A stretch of DNA of 12,892 nt. Source: Spirochaetales bacterium. GTDB taxonomy: Bacteria > Spirochaetota > Spirochaetia > DTKZ01. This document shows, one piece after another, positions 1 through 7,168 of the stretch. A program made the translations under genes and the position numbers. Where the stretch lies: positions 1 to 12,892 of the forward strand of contig JAISQU010000126.1 of NCBI GenBank assembly GCA_031274005.1. The letters run 5' to 3'. Within the stretch, counting starts at the first letter, position 1, and every line of letters starts with the position of its first letter. The notes under the pieces were generated by a model. That model was given only the letters and a program-made list of their open reading frames with translations, was not told the DNA's origin and ran no database searches.

Positions 1-31
1 GCCGCCGTTCTTCCCCGGTGATATAGGCCAT
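1..31 (-). CDS. Start of a gene cut by the window edge; possible IS1182-type transposase
   Basis: Only the first ten codons are visible, reading MAYITGEERR. The ATG at 31-29 is preceded by a good ribosome binding site (GGGAGG, four bases upstream), so a real start is likely. The MAYI-x-GE-x-R opening resembles the N-terminus of IS1182-family DDE transposases, which commonly begin this way. That is recognition from memory of the family and ten residues are weak evidence. It is separated from the preceding URO-D-like gene by about 104 nt, a much larger gap than those inside the methyltransferase cluster, which fits an independent unit. It could equally be an unrelated gene. Confidence 0.4.
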   Translation of the reverse strand, partial: MAYITGEERR

Positions 32-135
32 GATTCCTCCCGTACTTTTCCTGCGGTTATGATAGCACGGTTTTTGGTGTTTTGGGATAGTTTTCGGACA
101 GTCTGCCCTGCTACGCTCATAGTACAATCAGGGCG
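32..135. other. Intergenic gap, possibly holding the end of an insertion sequence
   Basis: This 104-nt gap separates the last gene of the methyltransferase cluster from the gene starting at 31. On the minus strand it contains an A-rich stretch with a CTGTCCGAAAACT core (about 92-104), followed by the ribosome binding site of the next gene. If the gene at 1-31 is a transposase, the element's terminal inverted repeat should lie in this gap. The second copy of the repeat is outside the window, so the end cannot be fixed. No convincing terminator was found here. Confidence 0.25.
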
Positions 136-894
136 CTATGTACCCATCAGGGTAAGCAGGTGCAGCGTCTGTACTTTGCCGGAATAGATACATTGATGGC
201 CGGCAAGCAGCATTTTGTTTTTGGCGGAATATATGCGGAGCGCCTCTGTATAGGATTCTGTTTCAAAATTTATGGTTTCTTTTTTAATGTAGCCGTATTC
301 TTCAAGCAGCAGGGAATGATGGGGGCAGAGGTGGATGACGCCGCGCGTATTCTCCCGCAGAATCTGCGCCAGCAGTTTAACAAAATAAGCCGCGGCGTAT
401 TCCCTGTAGCGGTTTTGCCCCAGAATTTTCTCGTTCGCGTAAGGATCAGCCAGAGAAAGAATTTTTGCCCCAAGCGAGAAAGCCGCCTGTATATATCCTG
501 AGAGTCCGCGGGTTATTTTTTCCAGAGCTTCATGAATCAGGTCCGGTTCTTTTCTGAGCCACCGGTACAGCAGTGACGGATCTATTACCGAAGCCAGAAC
601 AGAGTAGGGGCCCGATACTTTTAAAAGGACATCTTTGGGAGCGTTTTTTATTTTTTCCAGAATAATTTTGACAGCGCTTTGCTCGTCAATTCTCACAATA
701 TCTTTAAGCATGTCCGGGGTCTTATAAAGATATTCCGGCGTCAGAAAGCCATTGGCCGTTTTCTTTACTCCCGCGCCAAGAGCCTGGGCTTCGGTAACAA
801 AACCCTCGGGCAGGGCCAAGAGCCGGTCATTGTCTCCGCTTCCCGTTGTATGCCCTATGCAGTAGGAGTTTAAATCCATTTTTATTTCAGCCAT
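136..894 (-). CDS. Short, divergent URO-D/MtaA-family protein
   Basis: A 252-residue protein related to the uroporphyrinogen-decarboxylase/corrinoid methyltransferase superfamily, a TIM barrel that is usually about 340 residues. The similarity begins at a region matching the middle of the neighbouring full-length copies (EAQALGAGV near residue 35, then the VSGPYSVLASVIDP segment at 93-106 and the SLADPYANEKILG segment at 147-159). The first third of the barrel is therefore missing. The zinc-type His-x-Cys is present as HLCPHH (His188, Cys190), and a later Cys235 may be the third ligand. ATG at 894 has AAGAAGG five bases upstream and lies 10 nt after the RACE gene stop, so it is probably cotranscribed. 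It could be an accessory methyltransferase, a substrate-binding partner or a decaying paralogue. The reading frame is intact. The C-terminus may be natural or altered by the nearby putative IS. Confidence 0.75.
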   Translation of the reverse strand: MAEIKMDLNSYCIGHTTGSGDNDRLLALPEGFVTEAQALGAGVKKTANGFLTPEYLYKTPDMLKDIVRIDEQSAVKIILEKIKNAPKDVLLKVSGPYSVLASVIDPSLLYRWLRKEPDLIHEALEKITRGLSGYIQAAFSLGAKILSLADPYANEKILGQNRYREYAAAYFVKLLAQILRENTRGVIHLCPHHSLLLEEYGYIKKETINFETESYTEALRIYSAKNKMLLAGHQCIYSGKVQTLHLLTLMGT

Positions 895-904
895 ACGCGC
901 CTTC

Positions 905-2527
905 TTAAAAATTTAAATATTTGATAAAATTCCGTTCAAACCCCGGATCGGCGGCAAGTTCGATTTTATTGATACGTTTTACAAGGGCCTTCATTTTTTC
1001 CCGGAAAGCGGTGTTCAGAAGAAAGGCAAGACCTCCTGAGAGAGATGTGTTTCCGGCAAACCTTACCTTTCCCGCGAACCGGGGAGGGATCATGCCGATA
1101 TTGATAAGACTGTTTTCGTTTAAGTGAAAACCAAAGGATCCGGCAATTTCCACGGTTTCCACATTTTCCGCGTCAATACCCAATCCCGCCAGAAGCATTT
1201 CAATCCCGCAGCGTATGGCCCCTTTTGCCAACTGAATCTGGCGAATATCCTTTTGGGCAAGGTACACATCGTCTGTAATAAAAAAAGCGTTTTTTCCGTC
1301 TTTGCTCCTGAAACTTTTTTTCAGCCTGTCGCTGCAATTTCCCTTTTCCGGGAAAACGAATCTGCCGTTTGAACCGATTACGCCGGTTCTGACTAGTTCT
1401 GCGCACATGTCGAGCAGGCCGCTGCCGCAGATGCCCTTCGCCGTACCGCCGCCTATTACGGTAAAGGAAAAATTTCCGTCATCGTCAATATGAAAAGCTT
1501 CAATGGCCCCGCTGTTCGCGCGCATTCCGCAGCTAATGTTCATCCCCTCAAAGGCGGGGCCGGCGGCGGTGGACGCGGCGGCCAGAGTTCCGTCTTTGGC
1601 GATTACCATTTCTCCATTTGTTCCTACGTCGATAAAAACAGCGGCCCCCTTTTTTTCATCCAGCCGGGACGCCAGTATCCCCGAGGTAATATCCGCCCCC
1701 ACATAAGCGGAAATAACGGGAGGCAGATAAATCCGGCCAAAGGGTGATATTCCCAGCGTATCCGCTGGAATGTGATTCGCTCCCCAAATTGCGGGAGCGT
1801 AGGGGTAGCGTCCCAGAGGAGCCGGGTCTTCCGCACAGGCTAAATGAATCATGGTTGTATTTCCGCTGAATACAACTTCATAAATGTTCAGGATATCCGC
1901 TGCGGCCCGGCTGGTCATTTTAAAAAGCATTGCCCTGAGGGCCTCAATAAAAACCCTGTGCAGAGTTTCAAGCCCCTCAGGCTTTGATGCAAAATGTATG
2001 CGGCTAAGTACATCCTGGGCATATACGGTTTGGGGATTCAGAATGGAATCGGAGGCAAGCTCCCCGCCGGTATGTAAATCGACCAGTACCGAAACAATGG
2101 TTGTGGTTCCTATATCAACCACAACCCCGTAACAGGCGGCGGCCGTATTACCCTCTTCAACGCCCAGCGGTTTATCCCCGCCATATACTTGCGTAGCGCC
2201 GCCGCGAAAATGTTTTGTTATAAAAGGGGCTTTTTCATAGGAAAAACCGCTGCCCGCCGCGAGAATCCGCAATGAACGGTTCTCTTCCCTGTAATCTTTA
2301 ACCAGAACCGCGATATTCCCCGATACCGGAGTTTGACAGGCCAGTACAGCCGCGCCGGGATTTTCCGGCGGCTGCCCGTGGATTATCACTTTGCATTTTC
2401 CGCAGGTTCCCATGGCGTTACAGGGCGATTCAATGGTAATTCCCGCAGCCCTCGCGCCCGCGAGAATGGAAACGCCTTCCTCAACAGTAACGTTTATATT
2501 CTCATTGATGAATGATATGACAGGCAT
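905..2527 (-). CDS. RACE protein: ATP-dependent reductive activator of corrinoid enzymes (2Fe-2S/ASKHA)
   Basis: This 540-residue cytoplasmic protein should restore inactive Co(II) corrinoid to Co(I) by coupling ATP hydrolysis to electron transfer. The N-terminal plant-type 2Fe-2S domain shows Cys36, Cys42, Cys45 and Cys64. An ASKHA ATPase (DUF4445-type) follows, with phosphate loops DIGTTT (138-143) and IDVGTNGE (299-306), GICGSG (365-370) and the adenosine motif IAGSFG (461-466). The linker between ferredoxin and ATPase looks short; family members are often 600 residues or more. A longer frame from 2572 exists, but its first 15 residues (rich in Arg and Lys) only overlap the preceding gene and lack family resemblance, so I chose the ATG at 2527. 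That start sits one base after the upstream stop (TAA-A-ATG) with no clear ribosome binding site, suggesting translational coupling. Its place after a corrinoid protein and a methyltransferase fits exactly. Confidence 0.93.
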   Translation of the reverse strand: MPVISFINENINVTVEEGVSILAGARAAGITIESPCNAMGTCGKCKVIIHGQPPENPGAAVLACQTPVSGNIAVLVKDYREENRSLRILAAGSGFSYEKAPFITKHFRGGATQVYGGDKPLGVEEGNTAAACYGVVVDIGTTTIVSVLVDLHTGGELASDSILNPQTVYAQDVLSRIHFASKPEGLETLHRVFIEALRAMLFKMTSRAAADILNIYEVVFSGNTTMIHLACAEDPAPLGRYPYAPAIWGANHIPADTLGISPFGRIYLPPVISAYVGADITSGILASRLDEKKGAAVFIDVGTNGEMVIAKDGTLAAASTAAGPAFEGMNISCGMRANSGAIEAFHIDDDGNFSFTVIGGGTAKGICGSGLLDMCAELVRTGVIGSNGRFVFPEKGNCSDRLKKSFRSKDGKNAFFITDDVYLAQKDIRQIQLAKGAIRCGIEMLLAGLGIDAENVETVEIAGSFGFHLNENSLINIGMIPPRFAGKVRFAGNTSLSGGLAFLLNTAFREKMKALVKRINKIELAADPGFERNFIKYLNF

Positions 2528-2528
2528 T

Positions 2529-3554
2529 TTACGTTTTTTGAACCGCCTGCGTAAAACCGGTGATATGCTCAAGAGGCGTTGATGTGGAAAGACCGCAGGC
2601 GGGGGCCAGAATGTCTATATCGTTTTTCAGAAGCCCCCGCGCCGCCCGGTAAATTTTCTCCGGCGTACCGAACTCCAGCATATATGTACTCAGATTACCC
2701 ATGGTTACCGGAACGCCTGTTTCTTTTTTAAGTTCCCGCAGGTTCACAAAGGCGTCAACGCTTAAAGCGTCCCCGCGGAGCCTGGGCAGATGGGCTTTTA
2801 CCATACGCAGTTCGCCGCAGATGTGGACAATAACCGGAATACCCAGCTCGTGAATGGCGCCTGCCAGCTTATTGATATAGGTAAGCGCGTATTCCTCAAA
2901 TAATTTCGGGCCAAGGATTTCCCCCGTAGCTGTGGGGTCCGCGATGCCGATAATATCGGCGCCGCTGTCGGCAATAATTTTCGCGTACTCAATGAGCCGG
3001 TCCGTTACATAATTTAAAACCCTGTGGGCCTCATCTTTTTCGCGGCGCAGCTCTTTTAGAAATGTCATGGGATCAATAAGTGAGGCCGTTGTGCTCAGGG
3101 GGCCGGCAATGCTTCCTGTTACCGGTATATCAGGATGTTTTTTTGACAGCTCATAAACAGAGGCGAATACAGCTCCCGCTCTTTTTGTGTTTTGAATAAT
3201 TCCTGAAGACAGGCAGCGTACGTCCTTAACCGAACCGAAAACTTCTTTCGCGATTTTCGGTTCGCATTTCAGGGAACCGTAATCAACCTCGCTGCCCAGA
3301 GCTTCGGCCTCAACAGTCATGCAAAAAGGAATGCCGAAATTCTCAAATCCCGTAGCGCGATGCACATCATAGGCCAAGGCGGCCATTAACTCCCCGCTGT
3401 GATGAGCCCGCGGAAGTTCGTTTCCCGTCTTTTGCATGACTTCCACAATCGCCGCGTTCATCATGCCTCCCGGACAGATAACAGGAGGACGATCCACGGG
3501 TTTTTTGTTTAAAGCCCTGTGGAGGCGTTCTTTTGGCGAAAAGGCCTCTCCCAT
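2529..3554 (-). CDS. MtaA/MtbA-type URO-D family corrinoid methyltransferase
   Basis: A 341-residue TIM-barrel protein of the URO-D superfamily. The opening SPKERLHRALNKKPVDRPPV, the GGMMNAA segment and the EAEALGSEVD region are typical of methylcobamide:thiol methyltransferases such as MtaA and MtbA, not of haem-pathway HemE. The zinc ligands that activate the methyl acceptor or donor are visible as His244-x-Cys246 and Cys320 (ACGLSTSTP). The DPTATGEILGP segment (206-216) is also conserved. It likely moves a methyl group between the corrinoid protein encoded just upstream and a thiol or other nucleophile; direction and partner are unknown. The ATG at 3554 is preferred to a frame opening at 3587 because AAGGGGGG lies four bases upstream and the extra 11 residues overlap the previous gene. 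The gap to the corrinoid gene is 11 nt. Confidence 0.92.
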   Translation of the reverse strand: MGEAFSPKERLHRALNKKPVDRPPVICPGGMMNAAIVEVMQKTGNELPRAHHSGELMAALAYDVHRATGFENFGIPFCMTVEAEALGSEVDYGSLKCEPKIAKEVFGSVKDVRCLSSGIIQNTKRAGAVFASVYELSKKHPDIPVTGSIAGPLSTTASLIDPMTFLKELRREKDEAHRVLNYVTDRLIEYAKIIADSGADIIGIADPTATGEILGPKLFEEYALTYINKLAGAIHELGIPVIVHICGELRMVKAHLPRLRGDALSVDAFVNLRELKKETGVPVTMGNLSTYMLEFGTPEKIYRAARGLLKNDIDILAPACGLSTSTPLEHITGFTQAVQKT

Positions 3555-3558
3555 CTTT

Positions 3559-3566
3559 CCCCCCTT
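3559..3566 (-). promoter_or_regulatory. Ribosome binding site that sets the start at 3554
   Basis: The minus strand reads AAGGGGGG, four bases before the ATG at 3554. It overlaps the TGA stop of the corrinoid gene (3568-3566). It supports the internal ATG over the longer open frame. Confidence 0.7.
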
Positions 3567-4210
3567 CAGGCAAGCAGGCTCTGGCACATCCGCACCGCTT
3601 CCGCGGCGTTTTTTGAATAACCGTCCGCGCCTATGCGATCCGCGAATGCCTGGGAAATGGGACCGCCTCCCACCGCGATTTTAAACTTGTCCCGCACACC
3701 CTTATCAATGAGAATTTTAATAACGTCGCCCATGGTGTCCATAGTGGTGGTCATCAGGGACGACATAAGAATCAGCTCCGCCCCTATTTCTATCGCTTTG
3801 TCCACAAAGGTTTGCGGCGGCACATCCCGGCCCAGATCCAGAATATCGAAACCCGATGATTCAAGCATGATTTTGACCAGGTTTTTACCTATGTCGTGAG
3901 TATCCCCCTCGATAACGCCAATAACCCCTTTATGCCGCGCCGCCGCTGTTCCCGGTTTCAGATGGGGTTTCAGAACGGCGATTCCCGCGTTCATCGCGTC
4001 GGAGCAGATAATAAGTTCGGGAACAAAATATTCTTCATCCTCAAACAGTTTTCCCGCCCTTTCCATGCCCTTGGCAAGCCCCTTGTCTATGGCCTGATAC
4101 GCGTCAACCTTTTGACTCACCGCCTGTTTTGCCAGCAGCACCGCCTTCTCTTCGTCCATGTCGACAACAGCGTCCGCCAATTGTTTATACAACTCTTCCG
4201 CGCTGCTCAT
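3566..4210 (-). CDS. Corrinoid (cobalamin-binding) methyl-carrier protein, MtaC/MtbC/MttC type
   Basis: This 214-residue protein carries the methyl group on a bound corrinoid between methyltransferases. Residues 1-90 form the helical cap typical of B12-binding methionine-synthase-like domains. Residues 93-214 form the Rossmann-type B12 domain with the signature Asp103-x-His105-x-x-Gly108 (GDTHDIGKN), in which His105 is the expected lower cobalt ligand. A Ser-x-Leu motif (SSL, 150-152) and a glycine-rich VGGGPI segment (180-185) follow, ending in GADGYSKNA. The ATG at 4210 has a perfect AGGAGG six bases upstream; the nine extra codons of the longer frame from 4237 include that site and are not expected to be translated. 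Neighbours are the nitrogenase-like K gene 67 nt upstream and the MtaA-like gene 11 nt downstream. Length and motifs are normal for the family. Confidence 0.95.
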   Translation of the reverse strand: MSSAEELYKQLADAVVDMDEEKAVLLAKQAVSQKVDAYQAIDKGLAKGMERAGKLFEDEEYFVPELIICSDAMNAGIAVLKPHLKPGTAAARHKGVIGVIEGDTHDIGKNLVKIMLESSGFDILDLGRDVPPQTFVDKAIEIGAELILMSSLMTTTMDTMGDVIKILIDKGVRDKFKIAVGGGPISQAFADRIGADGYSKNAAEAVRMCQSLLA

Positions 4211-4216
4211 TCGCTT

Positions 4217-4222
4217 CCTCCT
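4217..4222 (-). promoter_or_regulatory. Consensus ribosome binding site of the corrinoid protein gene
   Basis: The minus strand reads AGGAGG with a six-base spacer to the ATG at 4210. It is the strongest site in the cluster and decides the start against the longer open frame. A strong independent site here suggests the corrinoid carrier is made in larger amounts than the nitrogenase-like subunits. Confidence 0.85.
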
Positions 4223-4238
4223 GTAATCATTTTCCAAT

Positions 4239-4278
4239 AGACTTGGGATGAAAACCCGGCCGGGTTCCTCTCAAGTCT
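4239..4278 (-). repeat. Imperfect inverted repeat / stem-loop between the K-like and corrinoid genes
   Basis: The outer arms AGACTTG (4239-4245) and CAAGTCT (4272-4278) are perfectly complementary. Inside them is a 14-bp perfect palindrome, AACCCGGCCGGGTT (4253-4266). In the minus-strand transcript this gives a two-part hairpin starting at the last base of the K-gene stop codon. The inner stem is followed by only four U residues, so it is at best a weak attenuator. It could instead be an mRNA-processing or 3'-protecting structure separating the DK message from the methyltransferase message. It lies in the only sizeable gap inside the cluster. Confidence 0.6.
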
Positions 4279-5651
4279 CATCGTCCCGCGACTATCGCGC
4301 TTAACAAATCCTCTGTTAAGGTGAGACCCCCGCCGAAGCCCGTATACCCCCGGTTTATAACCGCCCGGTTCGCCACGGGAAAACTCAGACTCAGGTGCGG
4401 GGCGCCCAGCTTTAAAGCCAGATCCCGGTCAAGAGAACTGCCAATCACAAAAGCCGGACTCAGAGTTTCGGTATACAAATCGTTTTCCCGCCGGGGATAC
4501 CGTTCACTTAAATAATGGCCCGCCTCACTGGCGTTGGTATCAAACACAAGCCGGGGCTGAATGTCCGCGGTTGAAAGTTTTTTTGCGATGCTCTCGCGCT
4601 GCGTATCAGAAAGCGCTTCGGTAAACTGTACCAGTTCAGGAATCCACCCCAGATCATCCAGAAGAAAACGCGTCGCCGAGACAGCGTAATTCGCGTCCCC
4701 GATAATAACCGCGTAACGCTGAAGGTCCGCGTCATGATAACAGTCCACAAGAGGTTCCAGAGCTTGATAATAACGCCGGTTTTGTTCCTCAATGATTTTC
4801 TCAACATCAATTTTCAGATTCAGGGCCTGCGCCGTTTCCCTCAAAAGACGCGCCGTCGCTGTGGGCCCCACCGGCAGGGAGGATACGATATACGGTATAT
4901 CGTAAAGCTCTTTATACACCCGAGCTGTTTCAAGGCCGTACACATCAGAAACCACCAGAGTCAGTTCCGCCCCGGAGGATTCGCGGATTGCCGATAGACA
5001 ATCATCCGCGGTAAAATACGTGTTCACCGTAAGGCCCAGCAGTTCCAGGCTTTTGCGTATACCCTCAAGGTTTCCCCGCCAGAAACTATCCATGTAGGGC
5101 ACAATTCCCAGGACGTTTACGGAATTTTTCTTCACGGGTGATGAGGCGTCCGCGAACTGCCGGACTATGGCGGACATCACAATATCGTAGCCGTAATAAG
5201 AGTTTCCCTTAAAACCGCCGGTTTTCGCGAAGACTATATCGGCGTTTTTCTGTATCTTTCCCGTGCGAAGATCTTCCCTTATATCGCTTACCACAGCCTG
5301 AATATCATCGCCGATGATTTCCGTCACGCAGCTTGTGATAACCACAAAAAGCCTGCCGTCCATCATATCCAGAGTGGCGCGGATTTGTTCGGTCAAACGC
5401 TCCGCGCCGCCAAAAATAACTTCCCGTTCCCCTACATTGGAACTTGGAACCGCCAGCCCGCCGCAATAGCCCCCCACCTGCAGGCCGGAGCCGCCGTTTT
5501 GCCCCCAGGCAATACTGCCCGCGCATCCGGCGGCCGCGTGCAGCACGGGAATCGTATCCGGCATGGCCTCCAGAGTGGAAAGAGCGCCGCCGAAAGAACA
5601 AAAATAGCGGGGCCGTTCAATATAATTATGCGTTACCGGAAAGTCGGACAT
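4278..5651 (-). CDS. Nitrogenase component 1-like protein, K-type (beta-like) subunit
   Basis: A 457-residue member of the NifD/K/E/N-BchN/B superfamily, expected to pair with the D-like protein encoded just upstream. Three P-cluster-type cysteines are visible: Cys18 (YFCSFGGAL), Cys43 (AAGCAGS) and Cys108 (SCVTEIIGDD). The first two are 25 residues apart, the same as Cys70 and Cys95 of NifK, and the CVTEIIGDD block matches the NifK CMTEVIGDD type. No cofactor-binding Cys/His pair is evident, as expected for a K-type subunit. An extra cysteine, Cys63 (GGYCGG), is close by. The ATG at 5651 is chosen; an in-frame GTG three codons earlier (5660) is possible. Either start lies inside the end of the D-like gene (26 or 35 nt overlap), which favours coupled translation and equal amounts. 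The protein is shorter than NifK (about 510-520) and is not a nitrogen-fixation NifK. Confidence 0.92.
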   Translation of the reverse strand: MSDFPVTHNYIERPRYFCSFGGALSTLEAMPDTIPVLHAAAGCAGSIAWGQNGGSGLQVGGYCGGLAVPSSNVGEREVIFGGAERLTEQIRATLDMMDGRLFVVITSCVTEIIGDDIQAVVSDIREDLRTGKIQKNADIVFAKTGGFKGNSYYGYDIVMSAIVRQFADASSPVKKNSVNVLGIVPYMDSFWRGNLEGIRKSLELLGLTVNTYFTADDCLSAIRESSGAELTLVVSDVYGLETARVYKELYDIPYIVSSLPVGPTATARLLRETAQALNLKIDVEKIIEEQNRRYYQALEPLVDCYHDADLQRYAVIIGDANYAVSATRFLLDDLGWIPELVQFTEALSDTQRESIAKKLSTADIQPRLVFDTNASEAGHYLSERYPRRENDLYTETLSPAFVIGSSLDRDLALKLGAPHLSLSFPVANRAVINRGYTGFGGGLTLTEDLLSAIVAGR

Positions 5652-7167
5652 GTTTCTCACCGCCTTGTGGAGTTTTTATATATTTAAAAGGATCTTCGGC
5701 GTACCAGCTCTCCCTATAGGGAAGCCGCGCATACTTACTGATATGTTTATTAAACGCCGGATTGCGTAACTGCCGGAAAAGCCTTCGGGCAATTTCAAAA
5801 ACCCCCTTATATCCGATATACGAGAGTCCCGTATTGTAAATAACATGAGAGGCGATCCCCAGCTTTGCCGATGTGGAATTGCCGTTCCAGTGTCCCAAAA
5901 ACAAATCCGGTTTAAGACGCTCCAGAAGGTTGGCCTCTTCAAAGGGCTGCGCATTCGCGATGTTAAAGGAAAAATCCCCGGCGATTTTTTTCAATTTTTC
6001 ATATTCCCCGGCGGCGAACTCATCATGATGAAAAGACCTCACCCCCACAATTTCAAAACCCAGTTCGCCCAGCAGGTTCGCCGTCGCCAGGGCGCGGAAT
6101 TCACCGGCGCTTACAAATACCTTTTTACCCTGAAAGAATTTTCTGTACCCCTCCAGAGCCTTGCCCAGCCGTTCATTTTCTGTACGGATAATTTTTTCCG
6201 CTGCTTTTTCCCTGCCAAAAAAACGCGCGGCCTCCCGTATCCAGTCATTGGTGTTTTCGATTCCTATGGGCATATGTTTGAGAATATAGGGAATGCCGAA
6301 GGATTCCTCCAGGAATTTGCAGAAATAATCATCGTGCGTCGGACAGGTACTGATAGACACAGCCGCGTATTTTACCTTGTAAACCTGTTCGGGATCGGCG
6401 AAAACGGGGAAAATATTGACTGAAAGGCCCAGATCATTTAACAGCCGGGTTAGCTCATCCTCATCAACCTTCCCCATGGAAGATACATTCAGAAGATTTA
6501 CCGTCCGTTTCTTTTGTTCCTCAAAGCGGAACCGCTGCGCCTCCTCCTCAATTAATCTCTCTTGAAAAAAAGGATCATCCAGCAAAGTCCTTCCCAGGCC
6601 GTGGTAAACCGCGTCATAGGCAGTAGCCCATATTTTTGTTTTAAACCCTTCGCAGTGAACCGGAATCAGTTTTGCCGTTACCTCGTTTTGAACATCGTTT
6701 ATAACGCCGTCCACATCATCGCCGATAATGCCGGGAACGCAGCCGGTTACAACCGTGATGGTCTTCGGCCTGTACAGGCGGTCCGCCTCAATGATGGCGC
6801 TCCGTAATTTCTTCTCGCCTCCGCCAATAACATCCGCTTCGTTTAAAGCCGTGGAGAGCCACAACGCGTCCTTGAGTACCCCGAAATGCGAAAGTCCGCC
6901 GGAACGGGCGTTCGCGTTTTGGGAATGCGAACAAACCCCGCAGCCCACCGCGCCGTGGAGCAGATTCACATTGTCCTTAAGGCTGTTGATCATCGCTATC
7001 CCCGGCAGAAGAAGACAAATTGAACCCTGAGAAAATTCCCTGTTACCGTCCTGAAAACAGCCGCCGCCCGCGAGTTTATGAAATCCGCACAGCGTGCCGC
7101 CGAAAGTAATACAGGAATGAAGCCTGTCCTCCCTCTTCGGCGCCTGTTTGGTTGCCAGATAACTCAT
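5626..7167 (-). CDS. Nitrogenase component 1-like protein, D-type (alpha-like) subunit with cofactor ligands
   Basis: This 513-residue protein is the probable catalytic subunit of a nitrogenase-like reductase. P-cluster-type cysteines are Cys51, Cys76 (GAVGCG) and Cys143 (TGCVPGIIGDD). Cys275 (STCPTHDDY) stands 15 residues before a GIP motif, exactly as NifD Cys275 does. His441 (IASHVIYNTG) sits six residues before a conserved Gly, like NifD His442. These two hold the FeMo-type cofactor in nitrogenase, so a related cluster is likely here. The HCEGF motif is kept (171-175), but positions matching NifD Gln191 and His195 are Trp180 and Tyr184, arguing against N2 reduction. The N-terminus carries extra cysteines (19, 27, 37, 79). 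The ATG at 7167 is preferred: AAGGAG lies nine bases upstream and the preceding stop is one base away. An ATG at 7176 directly abuts the ribosome site and is unlikely. Confidence 0.92.
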   Translation of the reverse strand: MSYLATKQAPKREDRLHSCITFGGTLCGFHKLAGGGCFQDGNREFSQGSICLLLPGIAMINSLKDNVNLLHGAVGCGVCSHSQNANARSGGLSHFGVLKDALWLSTALNEADVIGGGEKKLRSAIIEADRLYRPKTITVVTGCVPGIIGDDVDGVINDVQNEVTAKLIPVHCEGFKTKIWATAYDAVYHGLGRTLLDDPFFQERLIEEEAQRFRFEEQKKRTVNLLNVSSMGKVDEDELTRLLNDLGLSVNIFPVFADPEQVYKVKYAAVSISTCPTHDDYFCKFLEESFGIPYILKHMPIGIENTNDWIREAARFFGREKAAEKIIRTENERLGKALEGYRKFFQGKKVFVSAGEFRALATANLLGELGFEIVGVRSFHHDEFAAGEYEKLKKIAGDFSFNIANAQPFEEANLLERLKPDLFLGHWNGNSTSAKLGIASHVIYNTGLSYIGYKGVFEIARRLFRQLRNPAFNKHISKYARLPYRESWYAEDPFKYIKTPQGGEKHVRLSGNA

Positions 7168-7168
7168 T

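Noticed and set aside
2528..2572. Longer N-terminus for the RACE protein
   Set aside because: The extra 15 residues are an out-of-frame shadow of the preceding methyltransferase's C-terminus, and the 2Fe-2S domain starts naturally at the ATG at 2527.
5845..6423. Plus-strand open frame of 192 codons inside the D-like gene
   Set aside because: It lies wholly antisense to a strongly supported gene, has no family resemblance and is explained by codon bias.
4278..7167. nifD/nifK of a true nitrogenase, or nifE/nifN
   Set aside because: The key Gln191/His195 positions are Trp and Tyr, both subunits differ strongly outside the cluster motifs, and no nifH, nifB, nifE or nifN is present. The neighbours are corrinoid methyl-transfer genes.
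4278..7167. CfbCD or BchNB-type tetrapyrrole reductase
   Set aside because: Those lack the Cys/His cofactor pair seen in the D-like protein, and no tetrapyrrole-biosynthesis genes accompany these.
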